From assembly GCA_945862325.1 (NCBI GenBank), contig CAMAXZ010000020.1:1-64000 (forward strand): a DNA stretch of 64,000 nt, written 5' to 3'. The stretch comes from Klebsiella pneumoniae. Lineage in GTDB: Bacteria > Myxococcota_A > UBA796 > SXON01. Positions within the stretch are counted from its first letter, which is position 1. The number at the start of each line of letters is the position of its first letter. The notes under the pieces are model-generated. The model did not search any database and was not told the origin of the DNA. It saw nothing but the letters and a program-made list of their open reading frames with translations. Position numbers and translations under genes: made by a program. Below are positions 33,601-42,030 of this stretch, one piece after another.

Positions 33601-34090
33601 TGTCGGCTCCGTCGCACACCTCGGTGCCGCCCGGGCGGGAGCTCGCGTCGGCGTCGTTGCAGTCGAGGCAGGCCACCACGCCGTCCGCGTCCGCGTCCTC
33701 GGCGCCGACCGAGCCGTCGCAGTTGCGATCCTCTTCATCGGAGCATGTTTCTTCCGCACCGGGGAACGTGGCGTCGTCGCCGTCGTCACAGTCGGTGCCG
33801 TCGAGGACGAAGCCCGCGGGCGCCTCGCACGCCTCGACCGTGAGCGGGCCGCCGTAGCCGTCGCCGTCGCCGTCGCCGTGCCATGCGGTCGGCGCGTTCA
33901 CCGCCGCGTCACCGTCGTCGCAGTCCTCCGCCGCCACCCAACCGTCACCGTCAGCGTCGAACGGCCCCGTGTCCTGGCCCTGGCCGCTGTCCGTGTCGTC
34001 GCTGAGCCCCTCGTCGTTCTCGTCGACCTCCTGCTTTTCGACGGCGCAGGCGGAGAGGAGGAGCAACATCGGGAGGAGACGCAGGGTCAT
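30602..34090 (-). CDS. Giant MopE-like/FG-GAP surface lipoprotein (1162 aa)
   Basis: The signal MTLRLLPMLLLLSACAVEKQ gives a lipid anchor at Cys15. About eleven units of the MopE type follow, with DCDD-x-D near the start and an x-x-P-G/A segment before x-E-x-C-D-G. Each carries a dense Asp/Cys cluster suited to calcium or copper and disulfide bonding. From about residue 700 come roughly seven FG-GAP/VCBS repeats of about 60 residues (GDFNGDGNDDLAGG, VPDVDGDGFGEMLVGAYY, GDINGDGYGEVGVNAYY, GDQDGDGVNDIAVGA), enough for an integrin-like seven-bladed propeller. Probably adhesion or metal binding at the cell surface. The true start is the ATG at 34090; longer upstream frames are not coding. Confidence 0.85.
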   Translation of the reverse strand: MTLRLLPMLLLLSACAVEKQEVDENDEGLSDDTDSGQGQDTGPFDADGDGWVAAEDCDDGDAAVNAPTAWHGDGDGDGYGGPLTVEACEAPAGFVLDGTDCDDGDDATFPGAEETCSDEEDRNCDGSVGAEDADADGVVACLDCNDADASSRPGGTEVCDGADNDCDGTVDDDAPDADEWYADVDEDGFGDEAVVLTACEQPAASSTRAGDCDDADAAFYPGAPESCDIAVDYNCDGSTGGDDADGDGVQACDDCDDADITAFPGAAETCDGDDEDCDGEVDEAGAGGESTFYADADGDGYGDVATTATSCEAAEGYVADASDCDDADVSINPAAEEVCDGAVDEDCDGSVDDADPTLDTSSASTWYLDFDDDGFGGARYSVAACAAPSGYVADSTDCDDTRASVSPAGTEVCDAADLDEDCDGAADDDDTGASGASTWYADADGDGYGVGGTTVSACDVPSSYVDNDDDCDDTDVAVNPGAAEVCDPDDVDEDCNGLADDADTAGDASFYYDGDGDGFGDASIAVTGCDASTLWVANDEDCDDDDNGDYPLATEVVGNADDEDCDGGELCWLDADDDGYLPASPGTVVSADADCSDASEALTTSAAGDCDDASAAASPAGVESCNLVDDDCDGTVDDGVGSIFYADTDTDGYGDASSTTLACSVPTGYAANDDDCDDSTNLASPAGIEVCADGYDNDCDDSPTDCGWAGANAATTADYRFTGVVSSDQLGRSAATGDFNGDGNDDLAGGIGGYDSPASGTGGAAVWYGPMTASESYNGADLLFGGSTSTSAYHGYAMAAADHNGDGMDELVVGAYYAGSYYGLGYIVYGRASRGSSSLALAGSTATMTGAVTYDYFGWAVGGGDDLDGDGYEEIVMGAYGTDTPSSSAGAAYLYYGSSTTRSSASASAADFTVRGISASSYLGYSVATVPDVDGDGFGEMLVGAYYDSTSASYAGSAYLFLGDSTRRSGVVSASTADYRWGGLTSSDYFGYDVAGLGDINGDGYGEVGVNAYYADGAVTSAGALYIYNGGGALPTTASATLYGTTAYDYFGKAAYSPGDQDGDGVNDIAVGAWGQDTGYTSSGAVYFWYGPVSGSLSASTADASFHGPSSGGDSYLGWTMPDRATDLTGDGVPDLVAGGYYDDSAVYDGGALYVWEGLGGE

Positions 34091-34200
34091 GGTCGGGCTC
34101 CGTGGTGGTGGATCCCGACCACCAGACCACTCCCGCACTGCCGACGTCAACGCGACCGCGTCCGGCCGCCACCGAATACTGACGTTGTCATACGTATTTA

Positions 34201-34215
34201 CGCGAAACTTTCGCG
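34201..34215. promoter_or_regulatory. Perfect 7-1-7 inverted repeat in AT-rich intergenic gap
   Basis: CGCGAAA, a single C, then TTTCGCG form a perfect dyad inside the 176-base gap between the large lipoprotein and the phosphodiesterase-like gene. The surrounding 34175-34210 is the most AT-rich spot nearby (ATACTGACGTTGTCATACGT). It lies about 110 bases upstream of the large lipoprotein's start. An operator or promoter element is plausible. A stem with a one-base loop is unlikely as an RNA hairpin. Confidence 0.35.
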
Positions 34216-34266
34216 CGTGGCGAACCCGTTTCGAACTCGTGTCGGCATTGCGCGCGGGGCTGCGCT

Positions 34267-36036
34267 TCAGCGGGCCACGTACCCGAGCGCCTCGAGCATC
34301 TCCTCGTTCACCCCCGCGCTCCCCTCGGGGAGCACCGTGAACGACCGAACGGGGACGAGGTCGTCCCATGTCGGTGGGCCGGCCGGGAGCTCCGGCGGCG
34401 CGCTCGCCCACAGGGCCGGCGGGGCGCGCCCCTCCACGTCGGCGGCCGCCGGCAGCCCGACGAGCGCGAGGAGCGTGGGCGCGACGTCGAGGATCGAGAG
34501 CTCGGGGAGCGCGCCGGAAGCCAGCCCGGGCCCCGCCGAGATCCAGACACCGCGGTCGTGGTGATCGCCGCTGTAGCCGTCTTCCGCCCCCAGGAACGCC
34601 CCGAGGGGCTCTCCGCCCGCCCGATCCGCGCCGAGCCGCTCCGGCGACAGCCCGTCCTCGACGATCGCGAGACCCAGGCTGCGCGCGTCGTCGCCGAGGC
34701 CCGGCTCGGCGCGAAACACCGGGTTGCCCGTACGATCGACGCGCACCGCGGCGATCCAGGCCTCGACCGCGCCGCGCTGCGCGACGGGGTCGGCGGCCTT
34801 CAAGGCGACGACCAGCTTGTGGCCGAGCCGGCTCACGTCGACCGGGCCGACCTCCGCCGCGAGCCGCGCCGCGAGGCGCTCGGTCTTCGGCGTGAGGAGG
34901 TGCCCGCCGGCCCCGCCGTCCACCGCCTTCTGACCGTGGTCGGAGAGCACCACCACGCGCGCCTGGGGCCCGACGGCGTCGAGGAGGTCGGCGAGCACGG
35001 CGTCCGCCTGGAGGTACGCCTCGTCCAACGCGGCCCCCCAGCGGGCGACCAGGGCCGGGTCCGTGCCGGGGAAGGAGGCTGGCTCGCGGTAGCGCCAGTA
35101 GCGGTGCCCGACCGCGTCGGTCGCGTAGTCGGTGAAGGTCACGACCTCCGGGTTCGTCGCGTGGATCGTGGCGATCGCCACGTCCCGGTCGATCTGCACG
35201 CGCAAGAGCTGCCCTTCGAGGCCGTCGCGGAGGGGATCCGGCCAGAACCGCCGCAGCGCCGCGGCGCGCACCCCGCGCGCGAGGGTCGAGAGGCGCATGC
35301 CGTTCGCCACGCCGTCCGCGGCGAGCGCCGCGTACCCGCGACGGGCCGCCACCTGCTTGCGGCGCATGCGATTGGAGAGCTCGAGCTCCTTCACGAAGCG
35401 GAGGCGCTCGGGCCACGCGTCGGGCTCCGGCGCGAGCCACGCCGGCACCTGGAACGCGCCGATCCGCGTCGGCGGCCAGGTGACGAGCCACTTCCAGGTG
35501 CCGACGCGCAGCCCCTGCGCGTGCATCACGTCCCAGAAGCGCGCGGCGCGGCAGTCGGTGGCGTGTACGTGAAAACCGTGGATCCCGTGCGCTTCCGGCC
35601 GCCGCCCCGTCGCCATCGTGGTCCACAACAACGGGGAGAAGAGCGGCTCCATGCTGCGCAGGGTCGCCGCGCCGCCCCGCGCGCGGAGGGCGTCGATCGT
35701 CGGGAGACGATCGCGCAAGGGATCGATGACGTCCCAGGTAGCCCCGTCGATCCCGTACACGAGGAGGCGCACGTCGCCGGTGGGCGCCGGGCGGGGCCAC
35801 GCGGGCAGCGCGAGGACGCCGACGATCGCGAGCGCGAGCGCGACACCGCTCGGACGCGGCGACGCGCGCCGGACGAGCGACCCGGCGGCTGCCCCGAGCG
35901 CCGTGAGGGGCGCCGACACCGCCGCGAGCCACAGCGCCGGGGCGTCCATGAACCAGGGGTTCACGACGCAGATCGCGACGGCCACGGCGAGCGCCGTCGA
36001 GGCGCCGAGGGCGGCGCCGGCGAGCGACGCGCTCAT
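34267..36036 (-). CDS. Membrane-anchored alkaline-phosphatase-superfamily phosphodiesterase/pyrophosphatase
   Basis: A 589-residue protein with three N-terminal hydrophobic helices (about 5-28, 32-55 and 65-82), then a type I phosphodiesterase/nucleotide pyrophosphatase fold. LLVYGIDGATWDVIDPL holds the first metal Asp. FSPLLWTTMATGRRPEAHG has the nucleophile Thr region, DYATDAVGHRYW gives further metal ligands, and VVLSDHGQKA the DHG metal motif. It ends with EEMLEALGYVAR, a C-terminal signature often seen in sulfatase-fold proteins of this group. Probably transfers or cleaves phosphate or sugar-phosphate esters outside the membrane. It overlaps the upstream glycosidase stop by four bases. 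Confidence 0.75.
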   Translation of the reverse strand: MSASLAGAALGASTALAVAVAICVVNPWFMDAPALWLAAVSAPLTALGAAAGSLVRRASPRPSGVALALAIVGVLALPAWPRPAPTGDVRLLVYGIDGATWDVIDPLRDRLPTIDALRARGGAATLRSMEPLFSPLLWTTMATGRRPEAHGIHGFHVHATDCRAARFWDVMHAQGLRVGTWKWLVTWPPTRIGAFQVPAWLAPEPDAWPERLRFVKELELSNRMRRKQVAARRGYAALAADGVANGMRLSTLARGVRAAALRRFWPDPLRDGLEGQLLRVQIDRDVAIATIHATNPEVVTFTDYATDAVGHRYWRYREPASFPGTDPALVARWGAALDEAYLQADAVLADLLDAVGPQARVVVLSDHGQKAVDGGAGGHLLTPKTERLAARLAAEVGPVDVSRLGHKLVVALKAADPVAQRGAVEAWIAAVRVDRTGNPVFRAEPGLGDDARSLGLAIVEDGLSPERLGADRAGGEPLGAFLGAEDGYSGDHHDRGVWISAGPGLASGALPELSILDVAPTLLALVGLPAAADVEGRAPPALWASAPPELPAGPPTWDDLVPVRSFTVLPEGSAGVNEEMLEALGYVAR

Positions 36037-37511
36037 GGGCGCGCGGACACGAACGCCGGCGCGGTGACCGTGCGGGCAGGGGGCCGGGTCTCGCCCGTGA
36101 GCAGGTCCGTCACGTCTCCGGCGCCCTCCGGCGTCCGCGGCGTGCCCCAGAAGGCCACCCAGCCGTCGCCCGTCCACAACAACCGTCCGCCCTCCGCGAC
36201 TTCTTCGCGGAGATCCGCGGGGTTCGCGCCCGCGAGCGTGGCCGCGAGCCGGCGATACACCGCGCCCGCGGGCTTGTCCTCCACACGCGGCCCACCGACG
36301 CCGCCGCGGTCGATCGGGTCGCGCAGGACCCGAAGCAGGGAGTTGGTCGAGAACGGCAGGGTGGCCCTCGCTCCGGCGCGGGGCGGCGGGTCGGCGAGGG
36401 TGTGCCAGAACACACGGTCGGCCCCGCCCGCGAGGAACGCCCCGTGGATCGCCACGACCATGCGCGCCTGCCACTCCTCGTCCTGCCACTCGGGCTCGCC
36501 CCGCGCGGGCACGCTCGTCTCGGTGACCCAGATGGGCGTGCCGGGGAAGGTGTCGTGGGCGACCGCCAGGGTCCTCGAGACGGGGTCGAGGGAGTCCTGC
36601 TCGAAGTAGCAGTGCACGCTGAACACGTCGACGGCGTCGCGGACGCCCGGGATCTCCGCGAGGGCGCGCACGTACGCGTCGCCCTCCGGCGTCTTGATCG
36701 AGAAGAAGCCCGCGTTCAGCACGAGGGCGTCGGGGTGTGCGGCGCGGATCGCGCGCGCGCTGGCGATCAACACCTCCGCGTACTGCGCGGGGGTCTGGAA
36801 GTCCCGTGGATCCGCCCCGATCTCCACCCCGCCGCGCCCGTTGGCGCTGCGCGGCGGGCGCGAGTTGTGCAGGTCCGGCTCGTTGTCGACCTCCCAGTAC
36901 CGCACGCCGCGCACGAGCCCGGGCATGTCCTCCACGCCGTCGCCGTCGTAGCGCTCGACGACGCGGCGCACGTACGCGGTGTACGCGTCCATGTCCTCGG
37001 GCACGTAGTGCCGGGTGTAGTTGGCGGTCTGGTTTCCGGGCCACGGCCCCACCATGAGCTGGGGCTCGAGCCCGGCGGCCTGCACGGTGCGCACCCAGCG
37101 GTCCGCGCGCGCGAAGTCCCACCCGCTCCGCTCCAGGCTCAGGTGGTCGAGGTAGGGGTACACCTGCGTGGGGCCGCGCACGATTCGGACCCCGAGGTCG
37201 CGGGCGAGGCGGGCGTCGTCCGCGAGGAGCTCCTCTTCACGCTCGGGCGCCACCAGACCGCGCTCGATCCACGGCCGGGGGATCGTGACCGCCTCGTTCA
37301 CGCCGAACACGTCGGCCCCGGTCACCGCGGTGCGGGCGACGGGCGCCTTCCGGGCCCCCACCGCCGATGACGCCGCCGGCGCAGACGCCACGGGCCGGGG
37401 GCCCCGCGCCGCGGTGCCCGCCACGACGCCCGCTGCGCAGCCGCCGAGGATCAACAGCACGAGCGCGAGCGCCCAGGGCCAGGAACGGCGAAGGAGTCCA
37501 TGATCAGCCAT
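36033..37511 (-). CDS. Lipoprotein glycosidase-like protein of clan GH-A
   Basis: A 492-residue protein with a type II signal (WALALVLLILGGCAAG). The barrel has RYWEVDNEPDLH, where Glu after Asn-Glu-Pro is the expected acid/base, and TPIWVTETSVP, with the second Glu as the likely nucleophile. FGVNEA near the start and HCYFEQD are also typical of the GH39/GH5 group. It is exported and coupled with a membrane phosphodiesterase-like enzyme, suggesting joint work on an extracellular polysaccharide. Substrate is unknown. A TAGACC box has its TA 12 bases before the ATG. Confidence 0.75.
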   Translation of the reverse strand: MADHGLLRRSWPWALALVLLILGGCAAGVVAGTAARGPRPVASAPAASSAVGARKAPVARTAVTGADVFGVNEAVTIPRPWIERGLVAPEREEELLADDARLARDLGVRIVRGPTQVYPYLDHLSLERSGWDFARADRWVRTVQAAGLEPQLMVGPWPGNQTANYTRHYVPEDMDAYTAYVRRVVERYDGDGVEDMPGLVRGVRYWEVDNEPDLHNSRPPRSANGRGGVEIGADPRDFQTPAQYAEVLIASARAIRAAHPDALVLNAGFFSIKTPEGDAYVRALAEIPGVRDAVDVFSVHCYFEQDSLDPVSRTLAVAHDTFPGTPIWVTETSVPARGEPEWQDEEWQARMVVAIHGAFLAGGADRVFWHTLADPPPRAGARATLPFSTNSLLRVLRDPIDRGGVGGPRVEDKPAGAVYRRLAATLAGANPADLREEVAEGGRLLWTGDGWVAFWGTPRTPEGAGDVTDLLTGETRPPARTVTAPAFVSARP

Positions 37512-37616
37512 GAGACGGGTCTAACCGGCCGCTGAGCATCCTCCGCGGCGATGGTGGGGGAACACCTGTACAGCCACCCGGACACGCGATACGCTCCGGC
37601 GCGGAGGCCACCCCAC

Positions 37617-38240
37617 ATGTCCGTCGTCCTGCACCACCACCCGTTCTCTCGCGCCGCCACGGTCGTCTGGATGCTCGAAGAGGTCGGCGTCCCCTACACG
37701 CTGCACCACGTCGACCTCATGACCGGCGCGCAGAAGCGCGCGGAGCACGTCGCGCTCAACCCCATGGGCAAGCTCCCCGTGCTCGAGGACGGCGCCGCCG
37801 TCGTCAGCGAGGGGCCGGCCATCGGCCTCTACCTCGCCGACCGCTACGCCTATGGCCGCCTCGCCCCGTCCATGGACGATCCCCGTCGCGGCGCGTACCT
37901 GCGCGCGTGCGTGTTCGCTACCGCCGTCGTCGAGCCGGCCGCGCTCGCCAAGCGGCAGGGGTGGGAGTACGCCGCCGGAAACGCCGGGTTCGGTTCTTAC
38001 GACGACATGATGGACAGCGTCGAGGCCACGATCCGGCCGGGCCCCTGGGTGCTCGGCGACATGTTCTCGATGGCCGACGTCGTCCTCGGGGCCACCGTAC
38101 GGTACCTCCTCCGCTTCAAGATGATGGACCCCCGCCCGGAGATCGTCGCGTACGTCGCGCGTCTCGACGCGCGCCCGGCGTCGATCGCCGCCGACGCCCG
38201 CAACGCGGCGGCGGTGGCGGAGCACGGCCTCGGGCGCTGA
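37617..38240 (+). CDS. Glutathione S-transferase
   Basis: A 207-residue GST. The N-terminal thioredoxin-like half has LHHHPFSRAATVVWMLEE, NPMGKLPVLEDGAAVVSEGPAIGLYLADRY (Ser-Glu and cis-Pro region), and the all-helical half ends in PGPWVLGDMFSMADVVLG, the conserved N-capping Asp motif. The catalytic residue would be Ser in HPFSR. Typical role: glutathione conjugation or dehalogenation in the cytosol. The ATG follows GGAGG by ten bases. It is first of four plus-strand genes that run to 41992. Confidence 0.85.
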   Translation: MSVVLHHHPFSRAATVVWMLEEVGVPYTLHHVDLMTGAQKRAEHVALNPMGKLPVLEDGAAVVSEGPAIGLYLADRYAYGRLAPSMDDPRRGAYLRACVFATAVVEPAALAKRQGWEYAAGNAGFGSYDDMMDSVEATIRPGPWVLGDMFSMADVVLGATVRYLLRFKMMDPRPEIVAYVARLDARPASIAADARNAAAVAEHGLGR

Positions 38241-38280
38241 TCCGCGACTTTGGGGTTAGTCCAGCCGCCCTGGAGGCGCC

Positions 38281-40506
38281 GTGGCCGTCAATCGCGCGGG
38301 GATCGTCGATCGCAACTTCGTCGCACGCCTCGCCGAGCTGCCCGCCGGCCCCGCGAGGTCCGACGTCGACGCCCCGGTCCGCGCGGGCAGCGCGTTGCGC
38401 GCGCGCGAGGCGCTCGCGCTCTTCGAGAGCCAGGTGGAGAGCAGGCACCTGGACCTCGCGGCGCGCGCGCTCAAGGCCCGCGACCAGTGCTTCTACACCA
38501 TCGGCTCGTCCGGCCACGAGGGCAACGCCACGGTCGCCGCCGCCACCCGCGTCGACGACCCCGCCTTCCTGCACTACCGATCCGGGGCCTTCTACGTCCA
38601 TCGTGGCCGAAAGCTGCCCGGCGCGACGCCCGTGTTCGACGTCCTGCTCGGGTTGGTCGCCTCCTCCGACGAGCCGATCGCCGGAGGACGCCACAAGGTG
38701 TTCGGGCACGCCGCGCTCCACATCCCGCCGCAGACGAGCACCATCGCGTCACACCTCCCCAAGGCGGTCGGCATGGCGCTCGGCTTCGAGCGCGCGCGGC
38801 GGCTCGGCCTCGGCCCCGCCGACGACGATCGCATCGTCGTCTGCACCTTCGGCGACGCCTCCGCGAACCACAGCACCGCGGTCGGAGCGATCAACGCCGC
38901 GGAGTGGCACGCGCACCAGGGGCGCCCCTGCCCGGTGTTGTTCGTCTGCGAAGACAACGGGATCGGCATCAGCACGCCGACCCCCGAAGGATGGATCGCC
39001 ACACAGTACGGATCGAGGGCAAACCTCGGATATGTCGCTGGCGACGGGCTCGATCTGCCGGATGCGTGGGAGGCGGCGCAGGCCGCGGCCGCCTGGGTCC
39101 GCCACCACCGCGCCCCGTGCCTCCTGCACCTGCGCACGATCCGCATGCTCGGCCACGCCGGCAGCGACGTCGAGTCCTCGTACCGCTCGGTCGAAGAGAT
39201 CGCCGCGGTGGAAGCGCTCGATCCGGTGTATCGCTCCGCGGCGCTCCTCGTGTCGGAAGGCTGGCTTCGCCCGGACGAAGCCGTGGCGCTCTACGAGGAC
39301 ACGCGCGCGCGCGTCGCCGCGCTCGCCGAAGAGGCGATCCGGCGCCCGAAGCTCCGCACCGCCGCCGAGGTGATCGCCCCGCTCGCCCCGCGGAGCCCCG
39401 CGCGCGTGGCGGCAGAGGCCACGCGCCCGGCGCCGCCCGACGCGCGGCGGGCGGCGCACCCGTCCGGCCTGCCCGAGGACGACGAGAAGCCCAAGCACCT
39501 CGCGGTGCAGATCAACCGCGCGCTCGCGGACCTCCTCGCGAAGTACCCGGACGCCGCGATCTTCGGCGAAGACGTGGGCCGAAAGGGGGGCGTGTACCAC
39601 GTCACCGCGGAGCTGCAGCGGCGCTTCGGCGCCGACCGGGTCATCGACACCCTGCTCGACGAACAGACGATCCTCGGGATGGCCCTCGGCTTCGGTCAGG
39701 CCGGCCAGCTCGCGCTCCCGGAGATCCAGTACCTCGCGTACTTCCACAACGCGTGCGACCAGATCCGCGGAGAAGCGGGGTCGCTCCAATACTTCTCTCA
39801 GGGCCAGTTCCGCAACCCGTGCGTCGTCCGCGTCGCCGGGTACGCCTACCAGAAGGGCTTCGGCGGGCACTTCCACAACGACAACTCGATCGCCGCGCTC
39901 CGCGACATCCCGGGCCTCGTCGTCGCGTCGCCGGCGCGCGGCGACGACGCCGCCGCGATGCTGAAGACCTGCGCGGCCGCCGCGACGATCGACGGCGCGG
40001 TCTGCATGTTCCTCGAGCCCATCGCGCTCTACATGACCCGCGACCTCACCACCGACGGGGACGGCGCGTGGATGAGCCGTTACCCCGCCGAGGACGAACA
40101 CATCCCCATCGGGAGCGGCCGGGTGTACGGCGACGGCGCGGACCTCACGATCGTGTCGTGGGCCAACGGCCTGTGGATGAGCCTCCGCGCCGCGCATCGC
40201 CTCGAGCGCGACCACGGCCTCCGATGCACCGTGCTCGACCTGCGGTGGATCAACCCCCTCCCCCTGGCCGACCTCGCGCGCGTGTCCACGTCCGGCAACG
40301 TGCTGGTGGTCGACGAGTGCCGGGCCACCGGCGGCGTGTCCGAGGCGGTGTACACCGCGCTGATCGACCAGGGGTATCGCGGGCGGCTCGCGCGGGTCGC
40401 GGGCGACGACGTGTACATCCCGCTCGGGGCCGCGGCGAACCTCGTGCTCGTCCAAGAAGAGGACATCGTCCGCGCGGCGCTCGCCGCGTGCGGAAAGGAG
40501 GCCTGA
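38281..40506 (+). CDS. Fused alpha/beta E1 of 2-oxoacid (branched-chain) dehydrogenase
   Basis: A 741-residue thiamin-diphosphate enzyme in which E1-alpha (1 to about 395) and E1-beta (from about 400) are one chain. The alpha half has TFGDASANHSTAVGAINAA, the GDG-like ThDP/Mg motif starting near 191, and ends in a Pro/Ala linker. The beta half has IFGEDVGRKGGVYHVT, GFGGHFHNDNS and LRWINPLPLADL. The sequence favours the 2-oxoisovalerate dehydrogenase type that decarboxylates branched-chain 2-oxoacids. The E2 and E3 subunits are not in the window. GTG start with TGGAGG Shine-Dalgarno and TTAGTC 24 bases upstream. Confidence 0.85.
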   Translation: MAVNRAGIVDRNFVARLAELPAGPARSDVDAPVRAGSALRAREALALFESQVESRHLDLAARALKARDQCFYTIGSSGHEGNATVAAATRVDDPAFLHYRSGAFYVHRGRKLPGATPVFDVLLGLVASSDEPIAGGRHKVFGHAALHIPPQTSTIASHLPKAVGMALGFERARRLGLGPADDDRIVVCTFGDASANHSTAVGAINAAEWHAHQGRPCPVLFVCEDNGIGISTPTPEGWIATQYGSRANLGYVAGDGLDLPDAWEAAQAAAAWVRHHRAPCLLHLRTIRMLGHAGSDVESSYRSVEEIAAVEALDPVYRSAALLVSEGWLRPDEAVALYEDTRARVAALAEEAIRRPKLRTAAEVIAPLAPRSPARVAAEATRPAPPDARRAAHPSGLPEDDEKPKHLAVQINRALADLLAKYPDAAIFGEDVGRKGGVYHVTAELQRRFGADRVIDTLLDEQTILGMALGFGQAGQLALPEIQYLAYFHNACDQIRGEAGSLQYFSQGQFRNPCVVRVAGYAYQKGFGGHFHNDNSIAALRDIPGLVVASPARGDDAAAMLKTCAAAATIDGAVCMFLEPIALYMTRDLTTDGDGAWMSRYPAEDEHIPIGSGRVYGDGADLTIVSWANGLWMSLRAAHRLERDHGLRCTVLDLRWINPLPLADLARVSTSGNVLVVDECRATGGVSEAVYTALIDQGYRGRLARVAGDDVYIPLGAAANLVLVQEEDIVRAALAACGKEA

Positions 40507-41513
40507 TGCGCGCCCTTGTCGTTTGTCCGGGGCGTGGCAGCTACTCGCGCGACACCCTCGGCTCGCTCCGCGGCACCCCCAGCGTGCGCGCCGCCGACGC
40601 GTATCGGTCGTCCGTCGGGCGGCCCACACCCACCGAGATGGACGCCGCGCCGTGGTCCTCGCGCCTGCACCTCGCCGGAGAGAACGCGTCCATCCTCACC
40701 TTCGCCGCGACGATGCAGGACGCCGACGCGCTCCGCGAAGCGACGCATGTGTCGATGTGTTGCGTCATCGGCAACTCGATGGGCTGGTACACCGCGCTGG
40801 CGGTGGCGGGCGCCCTCCCGATGCGCGACGCCCTGCGCCTCGTCGAGACGATGGGGCAATACCAGGTGGACAACGTCGTCGGTGGCCAGCTCGTGTACCC
40901 GCTCGTCGACGACGCGTGGCGCCCGGTGCCCTCGCCGGAGCTCGACGACGCGCTTCGCGAGGTCCCTGGGTTGTACGTGTCGATCCGCCTTGGGGGCCAG
41001 GTCGTGCTCGGCGGCACGGCCGAGGCCCTGGCAGAGGCGCAGCGACGCCTCCCCCCGCGGAAGGCGGGCGAGCGCGACGCGCCCTTCCTGCTCCCCCTGC
41101 ACTCCGCGTTCCACACCCCGCTCATGGCCGCCACCGCGGCGCGCGCGCGGGACGCCCTTCACGACCTCGATTGGCGCGCGCCGGCGGTGCCGATGGTCGA
41201 CGGCCGCGGCGCGGTGCTGCGCCCTCGCCACGCGGACCCGGACGCCGTCCGTTCGTGGACCCTGGGCGCGCAGGTCACCGAGCCGTACGACTTCACCGCG
41301 GCGCTCCGTGTCGCCTTGCGCGAATACGCGCCCGACGCGATCATCCTCCTCGGTCCAGGTGGGAACCTCGGCGGAGCCATCGGTCAGACCCTGGCGGCGG
41401 AGGGATGGGCGGGGGTCCGCGGGCGCGCGGACTTCGCGCGGATCCAGGGCGAGGCGCCGCTGCTCCTGTCGATGGCGCGCGACGATCAACGGCGTCGGGC
41501 CCTCGGGACATGA
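40506..41513 (+). CDS. FabD-like acyltransferase
   Basis: A 335-residue alpha/beta acyltransferase starting in the previous stop codon (TGATG). VIGNSMGWYTALAVAG holds the nucleophile Ser91, here in GNSMG where FabD usually has GHSLG, and LLPLHSAFHTPLM supplies the catalytic His. CPGRGSYSRD replaces the usual PGQGSQ at the N-terminus. It probably moves a malonyl or other acyl group to a carrier protein. Coupling to a branched-chain dehydrogenase suggests a branched acyl-CoA substrate, which is inference. It overlaps the HD gene by four bases. Confidence 0.7.
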   Translation: MRALVVCPGRGSYSRDTLGSLRGTPSVRAADAYRSSVGRPTPTEMDAAPWSSRLHLAGENASILTFAATMQDADALREATHVSMCCVIGNSMGWYTALAVAGALPMRDALRLVETMGQYQVDNVVGGQLVYPLVDDAWRPVPSPELDDALREVPGLYVSIRLGGQVVLGGTAEALAEAQRRLPPRKAGERDAPFLLPLHSAFHTPLMAATAARARDALHDLDWRAPAVPMVDGRGAVLRPRHADPDAVRSWTLGAQVTEPYDFTAALRVALREYAPDAIILLGPGGNLGGAIGQTLAAEGWAGVRGRADFARIQGEAPLLLSMARDDQRRRALGT

Positions 41514-41992
41514 AGGCGGCGCTCGACGCGCTCGTGGCCCTGAAGTCGGTCGACCGGGCCGGCTGGAAGCGGGTCGGGGTCACCCAGCCCGAGAGTGTGG
41601 CCGACCACAGCTACGGCGTGGCGTTGCTCGCGCTCCTGTACGCGCCGCCGGCGCTCGATCGCGAGCGCCTGCTGATCATGGCGCTCCTGCACGACCTCGC
41701 GGAGGCGCGCGTCGGCGATCTCACGCCGTACGACGGGGTGTCGAAGGCCGAAAAGCACGCGCGTGAAGCCGCGGCGATGGCGACGATCCTCGCGGCGCGG
41801 CCCGACCTCCGCGCGGTGTGGGAGGAGGCCGAGGCGGGAGAGAGCCCCGAGGCGCGGTTCCTCAAGCGCCTCGACAAGGCCGAGCTGGGCCTGCAGGCAA
41901 GGCACTACGCGACACATGGGGTGGACGTGTCGGAGTTTCTGACGTCCGCCCTGGATGGCCTCGCGCTACTCGACGACGTCTCGGCCCGGTGA
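41510..41992 (+). CDS. HD-domain hydrolase, YfbR/HDDC2-like nucleotidase
   Basis: A 160-residue HD protein beginning at an ATGA overlap. ESVADHSYGVALLALL gives the first metal His, LLHDLAEARVGDLTPYDG the H-D pair and the Glu-x-x-x-x-Asp-L-T-P motif, and LKRLDKAELGLQA the distal Asp. These are the signatures of YfbR/HDDC2-type 5-prime-deoxynucleotidases that trim dNMPs. Its place in an acyl metabolism operon is unexplained. A repeat-free 56-base gap separates it from the ArsR operator. Confidence 0.8.
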   Translation: MKAALDALVALKSVDRAGWKRVGVTQPESVADHSYGVALLALLYAPPALDRERLLIMALLHDLAEARVGDLTPYDGVSKAEKHAREAAAMATILAARPDLRAVWEEAEAGESPEARFLKRLDKAELGLQARHYATHGVDVSEFLTSALDGLALLDDVSAR

Positions 41993-42030
41993 CGCGCGGA
42001 TGCGCCCCGGCCCCTTGCCGGCCGCGGAAT

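Noticed and set aside
32000-34000. Regular GTCGTCGCAGTC repeats as a possible CRISPR or regulatory array
   Set aside because: They are codon-level repeats of the Asp/Cys protein units, with irregular spacing set by the protein.
30404-34564. Plus-strand open frame of 1386 codons rich in Val-Val-Ala-Val
   Set aside because: It is the mirror of the MopE-like repeats and has no signal, domain or normal codon use.
34091-35932. N-terminal extension of the giant lipoprotein frame upstream of 34090
   Set aside because: The upstream part is Arg-rich antisense-like sequence over the phosphodiesterase gene. The lipoprotein signal at 34090 is a clear true start.
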